Below are positions 53,222 to 62,150 of a stretch of DNA of 64,000 nucleotides, one piece after another. The translations under genes were made by a program, and so were the position numbers. How positions within the stretch are numbered: the first letter of the stretch is position 1; each line of letters begins with the position of its first letter. The stretch lies in the NCBI GenBank assembly GCA_029309925.1, contig JARKND010000001.1, positions 1,178,001 to 1,242,000 of the forward strand. The letters run 5' to 3'. The notes under the pieces were generated by a model, which saw only the letters and a list, made by a program, of their open reading frames with translations, had not been told where the DNA came from and did no database searches. The DNA comes from Fulvivirgaceae bacterium JP3-4. Its GTDB lineage: Bacteria > Bacteroidota > Bacteroidia > Cytophagales > Cyclobacteriaceae.

Positions 53222-54163
53222 ATGTCAGTTACCGTTCAACACCTCACTAAAATTTACGGCACCCAGAAAGCCGTTAGCAACGTCACCTTTTCTGTATCCA
53301 GAGGACAGATTGTTGGCTTCCTTGGACCGAATGGTGCCGGGAAGTCCACGACAATGAAAGTGGCCACCAGTTACATTCCGCCTACCAGTGGTCGTGTGCT
53401 GGTTGAAGGTTACGACTCCGCTGCGCAACCCATGGATGTGAAGCGCGTGATCGGCTACCTTCCTGAGCACAATCCTCTGTATCTCGATTTGTATGTTCAT
53501 GAGTACCTGAATTTTTCCGGAAAGCTTTATGGCATGAAAGGACTTGCCCTGCGCAAACGTGTTGCCGACATGGTAGATCGCTGCGGACTGGGCGAAGAGC
53601 AAAACAAAAAAATTGAATCGTTATCAAAAGGATATAGGCAGCGTGTAGGTCTCGCGCAGGCATTGTTGCACGACCCTACTGTTTTGATCCTCGATGAACC
53701 TACTTCTGGACTTGATCCGAATCAGATTGTTGAGATCAGGAATCTCATCAGGGATATCAGCAGAGACAAAACTGTAATCTTCTCCACGCACATCATGCAG
53801 GAAGTTGAAGCGCTTTGCGACCGCGTGGTTGTGATCAACAAGGGTGAGGTGGTCGCGGACGACACGGTACAAAACCTTAAACTGAATGCAACAACATCTT
53901 CTGTCGTGATCATCGATTTTGAGGTGGAGGTCGACTACGCAACGCTGGCCGGACTGAAAGGCGTGAGGCAAGTTGAAAAAGTTGATGCCCCTTCGCTGCA
54001 TCGTTACAGGCTTTACGCGGATGCAGGGGTGGATGTGCGCCCTGAGATCTTCAGATTCGCTGCAGACCGCAACCTGTCGCTTATCGGCTTAAAACAGGAA
54101 GAAGGTTCTCTCGAAAATATTTTTCACACCCTTACGCAAAAATCATCTCCATCGAATTCATAG
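53222..54163 (+). CDS. gldA: Gliding-motility ABC transporter ATPase GldA
   Basis: 313 residues from the ATG at 53222 (an upstream TTG at 53210 falls in the promoter box). Walker A is GPNGAGKST (about 35-43), the signature LSKGYRQRVGLAQAL (about 133-147), Walker B VLILDEPTSGLD (about 154-165), and the switch His is in FSTHIMQEVE. A C-terminal extension (about 220-313) is typical of GldA/CcmA-like ATPases. In Flavobacterium johnsoniae GldA, GldF and GldG form an ABC transporter needed for gliding. It is followed 9 bases later by gldF. It is the only ABC ATPase in the window and is of a different class from the MacB-type partners expected for the nine permeases. Confidence 0.93.
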   Translation: MSVTVQHLTKIYGTQKAVSNVTFSVSRGQIVGFLGPNGAGKSTTMKVATSYIPPTSGRVLVEGYDSAAQPMDVKRVIGYLPEHNPLYLDLYVHEYLNFSGKLYGMKGLALRKRVADMVDRCGLGEEQNKKIESLSKGYRQRVGLAQALLHDPTVLILDEPTSGLDPNQIVEIRNLIRDISRDKTVIFSTHIMQEVEALCDRVVVINKGEVVADDTVQNLKLNATTSSVVIIDFEVEVDYATLAGLKGVRQVEKVDAPSLHRYRLYADAGVDVRPEIFRFAADRNLSLIGLKQEEGSLENIFHTLTQKSSPSNS

Positions 54164-54172
54164 GTATCATTC

Positions 54173-54901
54173 ATGCTTCAGATCCTCGCTAAAGAATTCA
54201 GCAGCTTTTTAAACTCACTGATCGCCTACATCGTGATGGGCGTGTTCCTTACGGCCATCGGTTTGCTGATGTGGGTGTTTCCTGAAACCTCAGTTCTTGA
54301 CTACGGCTATGCTGATATGTTCACGCTGTTCTCACTCGGCCCTTATGTGTTTATCTTCCTGATCCCTGCCATTACCATGCGCAGTTTTGCCGAGGAGAAA
54401 AAGGGTGGAACGATGGAAATACTGTATACAAAACCAGTTTCGGACTGGGATATCATTCTTGGCAAATATTTCGCATGCCTGTTGCTTGTTGCGCTCACGT
54501 TGATTCCAACACTCATCTATTATTTTTCAATTTCTGCTCTTGGAAATCCGGCAGGAAACATTGATACACCGGGAGTGATCGGTTCTTACACAGGTTTGAT
54601 CTTCCTTGCTGGTGCGTTCTGCGCCATTGGCATTTTCTCTTCGTCAATTACACCAAACCAGATTGTGTCATTTATCCTTGCTGCATTTCTGTGCTACCTG
54701 GTATTTGCCGGCTTCGAATCTTTATCGATGTTAAATGTGTGGTCTGCAAATGCGCTCCTCATCAAGCAGATCGGATTGCTTTATCATTATGAGTCGCTTG
54801 GGAAAGGACTGATCGACTCACGCGATCTTGTATATTTTGTCAGCGTGATCGCGCTGGTCCTGCTTGTAACACGAATTAACCTGGGGACGCGCACATGGTA
54901 A
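54173..54901 (+). CDS. gldF: Gliding-motility ABC permease GldF
   Basis: A 242-residue ABC-2 type permease with six TM helices (first at about 15-37, last at about 220-238). Conserved parts include PAITMRSFAEEKKGGTMEIL and YTKPVSDWDIILGKYFACLL. It forms the membrane channel of the GldAFG complex. It overlaps gldG by 7 bases, indicating coupled translation. Confidence 0.93.
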   Translation: MLQILAKEFSSFLNSLIAYIVMGVFLTAIGLLMWVFPETSVLDYGYADMFTLFSLGPYVFIFLIPAITMRSFAEEKKGGTMEILYTKPVSDWDIILGKYFACLLLVALTLIPTLIYYFSISALGNPAGNIDTPGVIGSYTGLIFLAGAFCAIGIFSSSITPNQIVSFILAAFLCYLVFAGFESLSMLNVWSANALLIKQIGLLYHYESLGKGLIDSRDLVYFVSVIALVLLVTRINLGTRTW

Positions 54902-56577
54902 AGCTCACATCGAAAAAAGCCGGAGATTTTCTGTTGCTCGCCAACGGTGTCGTGCTGATCATACTCATCAATCTGTTGTCGTCCCGTATCTTTTTCCGGG
55001 CTGATCTCACGGAGGAAAAGCGTTTTCAGATTAAAGATCAGACAAAAGAGATACTTCAGAATCTGGATGACGATGTTTTTGTAGAAGTGTTTCTCGAAGG
55101 AGAGCTCAACGCGGACTTCAGACGATTCAGAAATTCCGTTCGCGAAACACTGGAAGAATTCAGAATCCATTCTGACAACAAAGTGCAGTTTGTCTTTACC
55201 GATCCCGCGACAGCGCAGAGTGAAAAAGCCCGAAATGAGTTTATGGCCGAACTTGCAGCAAAGGGAATTCAGCCCACGCGCGTGATCGACAACGAAAACA
55301 ATCAGCGATCTGAAAAACTAATTTTTCCTGGTGCGGTCGTTGCGTACGGTAGTGCGGAAGTGGGTGTTCAATTGCTGAAAGCCAACAGGGCGGAGTCCGC
55401 AGTTGAGCGGATCAACCAGGCAATAGAAGGGGCTGAGTATGAACTCGCGAACGCAATCGTGAAACTGTCTTCTGATGCGCCTGCGAAGATTGGCTGGGTA
55501 ACAGGGCACGGTGAGCTTGACGGACTTGCTGCCTATAGTTTTCAGAACGCCATTTCTGAAAGTTATGCCTTTGAAACGCTTTCACTCACGCAGAAAAACC
55601 TTAACGAGTTTGAAGCATTGGTCATCGCGAAACCAGTAACTGAATTTTCAGAGCCAGAGAAATACAACCTCGATCAATTCATCATGCGCGGAGGAAAGGT
55701 GTTATTCATGCTTGACAAACTTGACGCAAGCATGGATAGCGTTTCTGCGCAATCTTACTTTGCATTTCCATACGACCTGAAGCTTGACGACCAATTGTTC
55801 CGGTATGGTGTGCGTCTGAATATGGACCTCGTTCAGGATCGCGTTTCGGGGAAGTATCCGATCGTTACAGGACAGTCAGGCTCCCGTCCGGAAATTCAGC
55901 TGATCGACTGGCCATATTTCCCAATGATCAACCGCTACGGAGCTCATCCGATCACAAACAACCTTGACGCAGTGGTGCTGAAGTTTGCGAGCAGTATCGA
56001 CACCGTGAAGGCGCCAGGAATCAGGAAGACACCGCTGTTGTCTACTTCACAATACTCCAGAACGCTCACAGCTCCCGTGAATGTCAGCATTCAGAATTTG
56101 TTCAGCGAGACGAAGCCGGAGGATTTTTCAAAACAGAATATTCCCGTGGCCTATTTGCTGGAAGGAAAATTTACATCGTTATACAAGAACCGTTTTCTGC
56201 CGGAAGGCGCTAATCAGAATTCATATCTGTCAGAAGGAAAGGATTCTAAGATTATTGTTGTAGCCGATGGCGACCTCGCGGCCAACGTGTTCAACCCACG
56301 CACACGACAGCCTCAGCCCCTCGGGTTTGATCCGTTTACAAATGCCAACTACGCTTCACGCGATCTTCTGCTCAATATGCTCGCCTATCTTACCAGTGAA
56401 AACGGACTCATCCAGGTAAGGTCAAAGGAAATCAGGATACGCCCTCTCGACAAAGAGCGCATTGCAGAGGAACGTATGAAATGGCAGGTGATCAATATCG
56501 GGCTGCCACTTCTGATGATTGTGGTGTTCGCAATAGTGAGATCCGCGTTAAGAAAAAGAAAGTATGCTAGCTTCTGA
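54895..56577 (+). CDS. gldG: Gliding-motility auxiliary protein GldG
   Basis: 560 residues. TM1 near the N-terminus (about 15-35), a large periplasmic ABC-type uncharacterised domain (GldG_N plus GldG, about 40-525, with DQTKEILQNLDDDVFVEVFL and GKVLFMLDKLDASM), and a C-terminal TM helix (about 533-552, IGLPLLMIVVFAIVRSALRK). It partners GldF and GldA. The end overlaps the DUF4340 gene by 14 bases. Confidence 0.92.
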   Translation: MVKLTSKKAGDFLLLANGVVLIILINLLSSRIFFRADLTEEKRFQIKDQTKEILQNLDDDVFVEVFLEGELNADFRRFRNSVRETLEEFRIHSDNKVQFVFTDPATAQSEKARNEFMAELAAKGIQPTRVIDNENNQRSEKLIFPGAVVAYGSAEVGVQLLKANRAESAVERINQAIEGAEYELANAIVKLSSDAPAKIGWVTGHGELDGLAAYSFQNAISESYAFETLSLTQKNLNEFEALVIAKPVTEFSEPEKYNLDQFIMRGGKVLFMLDKLDASMDSVSAQSYFAFPYDLKLDDQLFRYGVRLNMDLVQDRVSGKYPIVTGQSGSRPEIQLIDWPYFPMINRYGAHPITNNLDAVVLKFASSIDTVKAPGIRKTPLLSTSQYSRTLTAPVNVSIQNLFSETKPEDFSKQNIPVAYLLEGKFTSLYKNRFLPEGANQNSYLSEGKDSKIIVVADGDLAANVFNPRTRQPQPLGFDPFTNANYASRDLLLNMLAYLTSENGLIQVRSKEIRIRPLDKERIAEERMKWQVINIGLPLLMIVVFAIVRSALRKRKYASF

Positions 56578-57502
56578 AATTCAACAACGAAAAAACAGGC
56601 GAAGCCTCATTACACTGATCGTACTGATCGGTGCAACAGTGGCAACCGGATTCCTGATCAGGCGAAGCGACAGGCCGGCAGTTGAGAAGGATATTTTTCG
56701 AAAGGCAAATCTTGAGGACGTTAACAAGATTACCATTGTGAATCCTGATGATACGATCGAGCTTGCATTTGAAAATTCACGATGGCGCGTTAACAAAGAA
56801 TATGCAGCGGATCGCAACCTTGTGACGCTGCTCTTCGCCACACTGAAACAAGCCGAACCCAAGCGGGAAATCGCATCGACCGACTCGATCGCTAAACTTT
56901 TCAGTATTTCAAGTAAGGTGACGCTTTACGCGGATGGCAATCCCGTCCAAGAGTTCATTGCTGCTCGGAATGCATCAAAGACGCAATCGCTTTTCAAAGA
57001 CCTATCGTCAGGCAAGATTTACCTGATGACGATTCCCGGCTACCGCGTCTACGTCAACGGAATTTTTGAACTTACTACCGGAGGCTGGCGTGATAAGATG
57101 CTTTTTGGAAGCTTCAACTGGAGGAACTTCCAAACGCTCGAGGTGCGGTTTCCGGAGAAGCCAGCCGAGAATTTCAAAGTGCAGGCAGAGGGAACAGGAC
57201 TATTTGGAGTGGCAGGAGTGAAGACGGACACCGCAAAGCTCAACACTTTCCTCGATGATGTGTCATTGCTGACAGTGGAGGATTATCCGGAATTTGCTTC
57301 TTTGCGCGACAGCTTAACCCAGGTCAAGCCATTTTTGGAGTTGGTGATCTCCGATATCACAGGCAAACAGCATGGACTGAAAGTTTTTCGCGAAAACGGG
57401 AATGGTGTTATGGGCCTGTGGATGGAAAATGAGCCTGTTTTATTTAGTACGCAACGCATTCGAAATATTATCCGCCCGAAGTCGTATTTTGTTCAGAAAT
57501 AG
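56564..57502 (+). CDS. DUF4340-type membrane-anchored protein
   Basis: 312 residues. One N-terminal TM helix (about 14-32, RSLITLIVLIGATVATGFLI) is followed by a periplasmic domain with repeated beta motifs (KITIVNPDDTIELAFENSRW, FQTLEVRFPEKPAENFKVQA), as in DUF4340. These proteins are regularly encoded with ABC-2/GldG-like systems and are thought to be an accessory subunit. Overlap with gldG by 14 bases and position before dnaN place it in the gld unit. Confidence 0.85.
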   Translation: MLASEIQQRKNRRSLITLIVLIGATVATGFLIRRSDRPAVEKDIFRKANLEDVNKITIVNPDDTIELAFENSRWRVNKEYAADRNLVTLLFATLKQAEPKREIASTDSIAKLFSISSKVTLYADGNPVQEFIAARNASKTQSLFKDLSSGKIYLMTIPGYRVYVNGIFELTTGGWRDKMLFGSFNWRNFQTLEVRFPEKPAENFKVQAEGTGLFGVAGVKTDTAKLNTFLDDVSLLTVEDYPEFASLRDSLTQVKPFLELVISDITGKQHGLKVFRENGNGVMGLWMENEPVLFSTQRIRNIIRPKSYFVQK

Positions 57503-57559
57503 AGAATTATTTCGTTTTTTTAAGCCTTGACGCGGGGTTTTAAAATTGGGTTTTCTTTA

Positions 57560-57567
57560 TAACTTTA
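57560..57567 (+). promoter_or_regulatory. -7-like box TAACTTTA before dnaN
   Basis: TAACTTTA differs from TAnnTTTG only at the last base and lies 33 bases before the dnaN start. The same variant appears before the GH43 and sigma-factor genes, so it may be a usable variant in this genome. Confidence 0.3.
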
Positions 57568-57600
57568 CCCCCGCTAGAAACCAAAACCACTTTTTCACGA

Positions 57601-58725
57601 ATGAAGTTTATCGTTAACTCCGCTTACCTGCTTAAGCAATTATCCAATATTAACGGTGTCATTACAACCAATCCTGTAGTTCCGATTCTGGAGAACTTCC
57701 TTTTTGAATTAGATAAGGGTAGCCTGACGGTAACTGCCTCAGATCTACAGACTTCCATGATTACCGAACTGCAGGTGGAGTCTAAGGAGAAGGGTAGCAT
57801 TGCGGTTCCTGCCAGAATTTTGCTTGATACGCTCAAAAACCTTCCGGAACAACCTGTAACGTTCTCGATCGATGAGTCAACCTACAGCATCGAGATCATC
57901 TCTGACAATGGCCGATACAAGTTGTCGGGTGAGAATGCAACGGACTTCCCGAAAGTGCCAAATGTTTCTAACGACTTCACCGCTGAACTTTCTTCGGAAG
58001 TACTTTCACGCGCAATCAACAACACCATCTTCGCAACGAGCAACGATGAACTTCGTCCTGCCATGACAGGCGTTTATGTGAATCTTGGTGAAAAGAATAC
58101 AACCTTTGTTGCTACAGACGGACATCGTCTTGTTCGCTACAGAAGAACTGATGTTAAGTCTGACAACGGCAATGCAATCATCATTCCGCGCAAAGCGTTG
58201 AACCTCCTGAAAGCGACATTGCCAACGGAGAACACAGAAGTAAGTGTAAACTTCAACATGTCGAACGCGTTCTTTAAATTCGGCAACATTCGCATGATCT
58301 GCCGACTGATCGATGAACGTTTCCCTGACTATGAAAATGTTATTCCTTCAGGCAATAATATCAAGATGACCATTAGTCGCACGGATCTTCTCGGTGCGCT
58401 GAAACGTATCTCCATCTACGCAAACAAGACTACGCACCAGGTTCGTTTAAAGATCACTGGCAGCGAATTGCAGATCTCTGCTGAAGACCTTGATTTCTCG
58501 AACGAAGCAAATGAACGCTTGTCGTGCGAGCATGAAAACGAAGACATTGAAATCGGCTTCAACGCAAAGTTCCTCGTGGAGATGCTGAGCAACATGGACT
58601 CAGAACAGGTTCGCCTGACAATGTCTGCGCCTAATAAGGCAGGTGTTATTCTTCCGGCTGAAAAAGACAAGGCAGAAGATATCCTGATGCTTGTGATGCC
58701 GGTGATGCTGAATCAGTACGTTTAG
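57601..58725 (+). CDS. dnaN: DNA polymerase III beta subunit (sliding clamp)
   Basis: 374 residues forming the three-domain processivity clamp; the dimer encircles DNA. MKFIVNSAYLLKQLSNINGV starts domain 1, ATDGHRLVRYRR lies in domain 2 and the end MLVMPVMLNQYV carries the typical M-M/L-R/QY C-terminus that contacts the client-binding pocket. Linkage to gldG is also seen in Flavobacterium, which supports the Bacteroidetes assignment. A word-repeat array follows. Confidence 0.97.
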   Translation: MKFIVNSAYLLKQLSNINGVITTNPVVPILENFLFELDKGSLTVTASDLQTSMITELQVESKEKGSIAVPARILLDTLKNLPEQPVTFSIDESTYSIEIISDNGRYKLSGENATDFPKVPNVSNDFTAELSSEVLSRAINNTIFATSNDELRPAMTGVYVNLGEKNTTFVATDGHRLVRYRRTDVKSDNGNAIIIPRKALNLLKATLPTENTEVSVNFNMSNAFFKFGNIRMICRLIDERFPDYENVIPSGNNIKMTISRTDLLGALKRISIYANKTTHQVRLKITGSELQISAEDLDFSNEANERLSCEHENEDIEIGFNAKFLVEMLSNMDSEQVRLTMSAPNKAGVILPAEKDKAEDILMLVMPVMLNQYV

Positions 58726-58836
58726 TGGCTATGGCCATTGGCTAGGGCTATGGCTTAGCGAGTACCTGGAATTCGTAGAGATTGTTCAATTACTAGGCGA
58801 TGCATTGCCATGGCTATTGCCAAAGGCCATTGCTTT
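58726..58836. repeat. Word arrays (GGCTATGGCC / GCCATTG) between convergent genes
   Basis: 58726-58759 holds GGCTATGGCCATTGGCTAGG and a further GGCTATGG; 58804-58836 holds the complement-like TTGCCATGGCTATTGCCAAA and GGCCATTGC. The two blocks surround about 45 unique bases between the dnaN stop and the phosphoesterase stop, so a bidirectional terminator is plausible. Confidence 0.65.
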
Positions 58837-59340
58837 TCAAAGCACACCACGCTTTCCCAGCTCAATCACCTCCATATTTGAAATTACGCCTTTCGAAACA
58901 TCGAATCGCACGATCGTTTTCATCATGTGAAATCCATGGTTTCCGCAAGCGCCCGGATTGAGATAAAGCATATCGTGGTAAGCCGGATCTTTTTTGATTC
59001 TCAGAATATGGGAATGACCACATATAAAGAGCTTTGGCGTTTTTTCCCTGAATAGTTTTTTTGCGCGAGGATTGTAGTTTGGTGGTGCTCCACCGATGTG
59101 GGTAATCAGCACATCAATGCCTTCACAGCTAAACCGAAGGTCTTCAGGGTACCGGTTTTGCATTTCGCGGCTATCGATATTGCCATAAACAGCCCGGAAC
59201 GGTTTAAACTTTTCTAACGCATCCGCTACTGCAGCGTCACCGATGTCACCGGCATGCCACACTTCATCACATTGAGAAAAATGGTCGAACACCCGCGGAT
59301 CAAGGAAGCTGTGTGTATCTGAAAGCAGGCCGATCCTCAT
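58837..59340 (-). CDS. YfcE/MJ0936-type metallophosphoesterase
   Basis: A 167-residue single-domain calcineurin-like phosphoesterase. All five metal-site motifs are present: LLSDTH (5-10), AGDIGD, YGNID, THIGG and CGHSH. The ATG at 59340 is chosen because MRIGLLSDTHSF begins the fold; the 13 codons before it are unconserved. Family members hydrolyse phosphodiesters such as bis-p-nitrophenyl phosphate in vitro; the natural substrate is unknown. It is cytoplasmic and stands alone. Confidence 0.9.
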   Translation of the reverse strand: MRIGLLSDTHSFLDPRVFDHFSQCDEVWHAGDIGDAAVADALEKFKPFRAVYGNIDSREMQNRYPEDLRFSCEGIDVLITHIGGAPPNYNPRAKKLFREKTPKLFICGHSHILRIKKDPAYHDMLYLNPGACGNHGFHMMKTIVRFDVSKGVISNMEVIELGKRGVL

Positions 59341-59467
59341 CTTTTTTTTGGAAAAGTAATGGTTATTTGGGTACAACACTCAAAAAAATTCCAATCAGCC
59401 AATAACCTTACAGGGCTGAAGGCCAGACATTCTTTTTATCTATATTTAATACAACAATACCCTCAAT

Positions 59468-61426
59468 ATGCGTCAGCTGATTTTTTGCTTCCTCTTTATT
59501 AGCGCAACACTGCCTGCGTCTGGTCAGGACGGAGATTTCCCTTTCGGAAATGTGACTTATCGCGAACTGGGCATGAAAAACTACCCGAAAGATACCTCGG
59601 CAATAGCGGTCGTGCTGAATGAATTTGGACAGGCATATTTTGATAATGACAACGAGTACAATCTCATGTTCGAGTATCATGTCAGAATCAAGATATTTAA
59701 GAAGGAAGCGCTCGATTATGCGAACCTTGAAATCCCGTTGATGAAGTCCGGATCGTCAAGCGAAATATTGAGATCTATTCAGGCATCGTCTTTCACATTT
59801 GACAATGGTTCAATGCGTGAAACGAAAGCTGACACGAAAAGTGTTTTTACGGAGGAATTGAGTAAACGCTGGCAGCTGAAAAAGATAGCCATACCCAATG
59901 TACGCGAAGGAAGCGTGATTGAGTTTAAGTATACAATCGAGTCTCCGTTTTCATATAACTTCCGCCCATGGGAGTTTCAATCGGAAATTCCAAAAATGCG
60001 CAGCGAATACTGGGCTGTGATTCCGGCAAACTATCTCTACAATATCACACTCAAAGGCTTCCTGCCGCTCACAACGAATACGAGCAAGATTGAGCGCAAT
60101 TGCTATATGACATCCGACTGCTCGAAATTTATTTATGGCATGAAGGATATTCCGGCTTTTGTTGAAGAGGAATACATGACGGCAAAATCGAATTTTCTCT
60201 CTGCGATCAACTTTGAGCTTGCCGAGTATCGTTATTTCGATGGCCGGGTTGATAAAAAGACAAAGGAATGGAGCGATGCCGAACTCGAACTGAAACGCTA
60301 CGATGATTTCGGTCAGCAATTGAAAAAGGTGGACACCAAGGTTAAAGAGGATGTGGAAAGGTTGGTTGCTGGCGAAATGGATCCTCTTGCAAAGACGAAG
60401 AAGATCTTCTACCACATCGCTCAAAACTTTCAGTGGAACGGCAGATTTGGAATGTTTACTGATCTTGGGGTAAAAAAAGCCTACGAGGGAAAAATCGGCA
60501 ACGTGGCAGATCTTAACTTTATGCTCATCGGTGCACTAGATGTTGCCGGTATTGCTGTCGATCCGGTGATCCTTTCTACACGTGACAACGGTGTGCCTAT
60601 CGATTTGCACCCTGTGATCTCGGACTTCAATTATGTGATTGCACGTGCGGTGGTCAATGGAAAACAATATTTGCTGGATGCGACTGATCCATTCCACCCG
60701 TTCGGCCTGGTTCCCGAACGATGCCTCAATGGAAAAGGGCGGGTTCTCGGAGATAAAGAATCGTACTGGATTGATCTCACAGCTGCTGATAAGGCTAGAA
60801 GAATATCATCGTCAACCCTGCAGCTAAAAGAAGATGGACTGATGGCAGGAACCATTCAGATTACCTACACCGGCTATGAAGCTGTCAAGCAGCGCAAGGC
60901 GATTCACAAATACACAGATCAGAAAGAATACATCTCAAACTTTACACGAAATCTTGACGGCATTGAAGTTTCAAAATTCGACATCCAGAATTTCACAGAA
61001 GTGGAAAAGCCGCTGGTGCTGAAACTTGACATCAGTCTTCAGGCCTACGATGCTGAGGCTGCCGAAAACTTCCTGCTTAATCCATTCATGGTGCACCGTG
61101 AAAAGGAGAATCCCTTCAAGTCGAATGAGCGACTGTACCCTGTCGATTTCGGAAGCCCGCGTGAGATTACGAGCATTCTAAACCTGGAATTTCCCGATAA
61201 ATATGAACTCGTGAACAAGCCCGAGAAAATTGCGCTGTCGTTGCCAAATTCCGGGGGGCGTTTCCTGCTCGATGCGCAGATTCTGGGAAATAAGCTTACG
61301 CTTAATAACACGCTGAGTATCAACCGGACAGTCTTTTCCTCGCAGGAGTATCCCTATTTAAAGGAGCTCTACAGCCGCATCATCCAGTCACAAAATGAGG
61401 ACCTCATATTTAAAAAGAAGTTGTGA
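59468..61426 (+). CDS. Secreted DUF3857 / transglutaminase-like protein
   Basis: 652 residues. A signal peptide (about 1-20, ending PASGQD) is followed by a DUF3857 beta domain (about 55-215, FEYHVRIKIFKKEALDYANL, VREGSVIEFKYTIESPF) and a transglutaminase-like fold (about 290-400), then a C-terminal beta domain (DUF3858-like). In the transglutaminase part the usual catalytic Cys region reads KIGNVADLNFML and the His position reads FNYVIAR, so Cys and His are replaced while the Asp (LDATDP) stays. It is probably not a protease or cross-linker. It is a common Bacteroidetes envelope protein of unknown role. Confidence 0.85.
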   Translation: MRQLIFCFLFISATLPASGQDGDFPFGNVTYRELGMKNYPKDTSAIAVVLNEFGQAYFDNDNEYNLMFEYHVRIKIFKKEALDYANLEIPLMKSGSSSEILRSIQASSFTFDNGSMRETKADTKSVFTEELSKRWQLKKIAIPNVREGSVIEFKYTIESPFSYNFRPWEFQSEIPKMRSEYWAVIPANYLYNITLKGFLPLTTNTSKIERNCYMTSDCSKFIYGMKDIPAFVEEEYMTAKSNFLSAINFELAEYRYFDGRVDKKTKEWSDAELELKRYDDFGQQLKKVDTKVKEDVERLVAGEMDPLAKTKKIFYHIAQNFQWNGRFGMFTDLGVKKAYEGKIGNVADLNFMLIGALDVAGIAVDPVILSTRDNGVPIDLHPVISDFNYVIARAVVNGKQYLLDATDPFHPFGLVPERCLNGKGRVLGDKESYWIDLTAADKARRISSSTLQLKEDGLMAGTIQITYTGYEAVKQRKAIHKYTDQKEYISNFTRNLDGIEVSKFDIQNFTEVEKPLVLKLDISLQAYDAEAAENFLLNPFMVHREKENPFKSNERLYPVDFGSPREITSILNLEFPDKYELVNKPEKIALSLPNSGGRFLLDAQILGNKLTLNNTLSINRTVFSSQEYPYLKELYSRIIQSQNEDLIFKKKL

Positions 61427-61541
61427 TTTTTTCATCGGCAGGAATTGACATTTGACGATAAAAAAGTTCGTTAGCACAAATAGCATAGGAGTGCCGTTAT
61501 TTTAACGATAAATTGCGGTCCATTTAAAAGTAAAACTCCCT

Positions 61542-62147
61542 ATGAAGCGTGTCCCTTTGTTGTTGATGATAGTATTGTTGGTTGCGGGTTCAGCGTTTGC
61601 TCAAACTGCAGAAGATGCGTTGCGAAACGACCAGCAGACGCTGCGTGAGCGGTACCTTGTGATGAAATCAAAATCGCAAAACTACCAGGAATACAAAGTT
61701 ATTAAAGAAAATATCCTTGACGGCATGTGGAAGATCGTGCTTGATACGATGTCTGCAAAGCAGGCTGCCATTCGCAAGTCAAGGGCCGAGATCAACAACC
61801 TTCAGGCGGAATTGAATAAAAACCTGGAAACGTTAAAGTCGAAGGAAGACTCGATGAAGGAGATCGTTTATGCCAGCACGCACATCCGTGTTCTCGGTAT
61901 CGACTTCGATAAGGGATTCTTTGCGGGATTGTTCGGTGCGATCCTTGTCATTGCCGGCCTTGTTCTCGCTGGCGTACTTTACAGCATGAAAGTGTTGCGT
62001 AAAAACCTTTCTGAGAAAGAAGAACTCGCCAGCGCCATCAGCAATGAGTATGAAGACTACAAGCGCAAGGCGATGGACAAGCAGACCAAGCTTTCGCGTG
62101 AACTTCAGAACGAGCGGAATAAACTTCAGGAGCTGGGGGCACTGTAA
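61542..62147 (+). CDS. Membrane protein with coiled coils flanking one TM helix
   Basis: 201 residues. A signal peptide (MKRVPLLLMIVLLVAGSAFA) precedes a periplasmic helical part (about 22-105, TLRERYLVMKSKSQNYQEYK, AEINNLQAELNKNLETLKSK), a TM helix (about 127-150, GFFAGLFGAILVIAGLVLAG) and a cytoplasmic coiled-coil tail (about 155-201, EYEDYKRKAMDKQTKLSREL). Topology is signal, helical ectodomain, TM, helical tail. No domain name is recognised. It may be structural or act as a coupling rod; this is inference. A tandem word array follows the stop. Confidence 0.7.
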   Translation: MKRVPLLLMIVLLVAGSAFAQTAEDALRNDQQTLRERYLVMKSKSQNYQEYKVIKENILDGMWKIVLDTMSAKQAAIRKSRAEINNLQAELNKNLETLKSKEDSMKEIVYASTHIRVLGIDFDKGFFAGLFGAILVIAGLVLAGVLYSMKVLRKNLSEKEELASAISNEYEDYKRKAMDKQTKLSRELQNERNKLQELGAL

Positions 62148-62150
62148 TAA

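Noticed and set aside
53222-54163. GldA as the ATPase for the nine FtsX-type permeases
   Set aside because: It belongs to the ABC-2/GldA class, is overlapped functionally by its own permease GldF and lies far away; FtsX/MacB-type permeases normally pair with a LolD/MacB-class ATPase.
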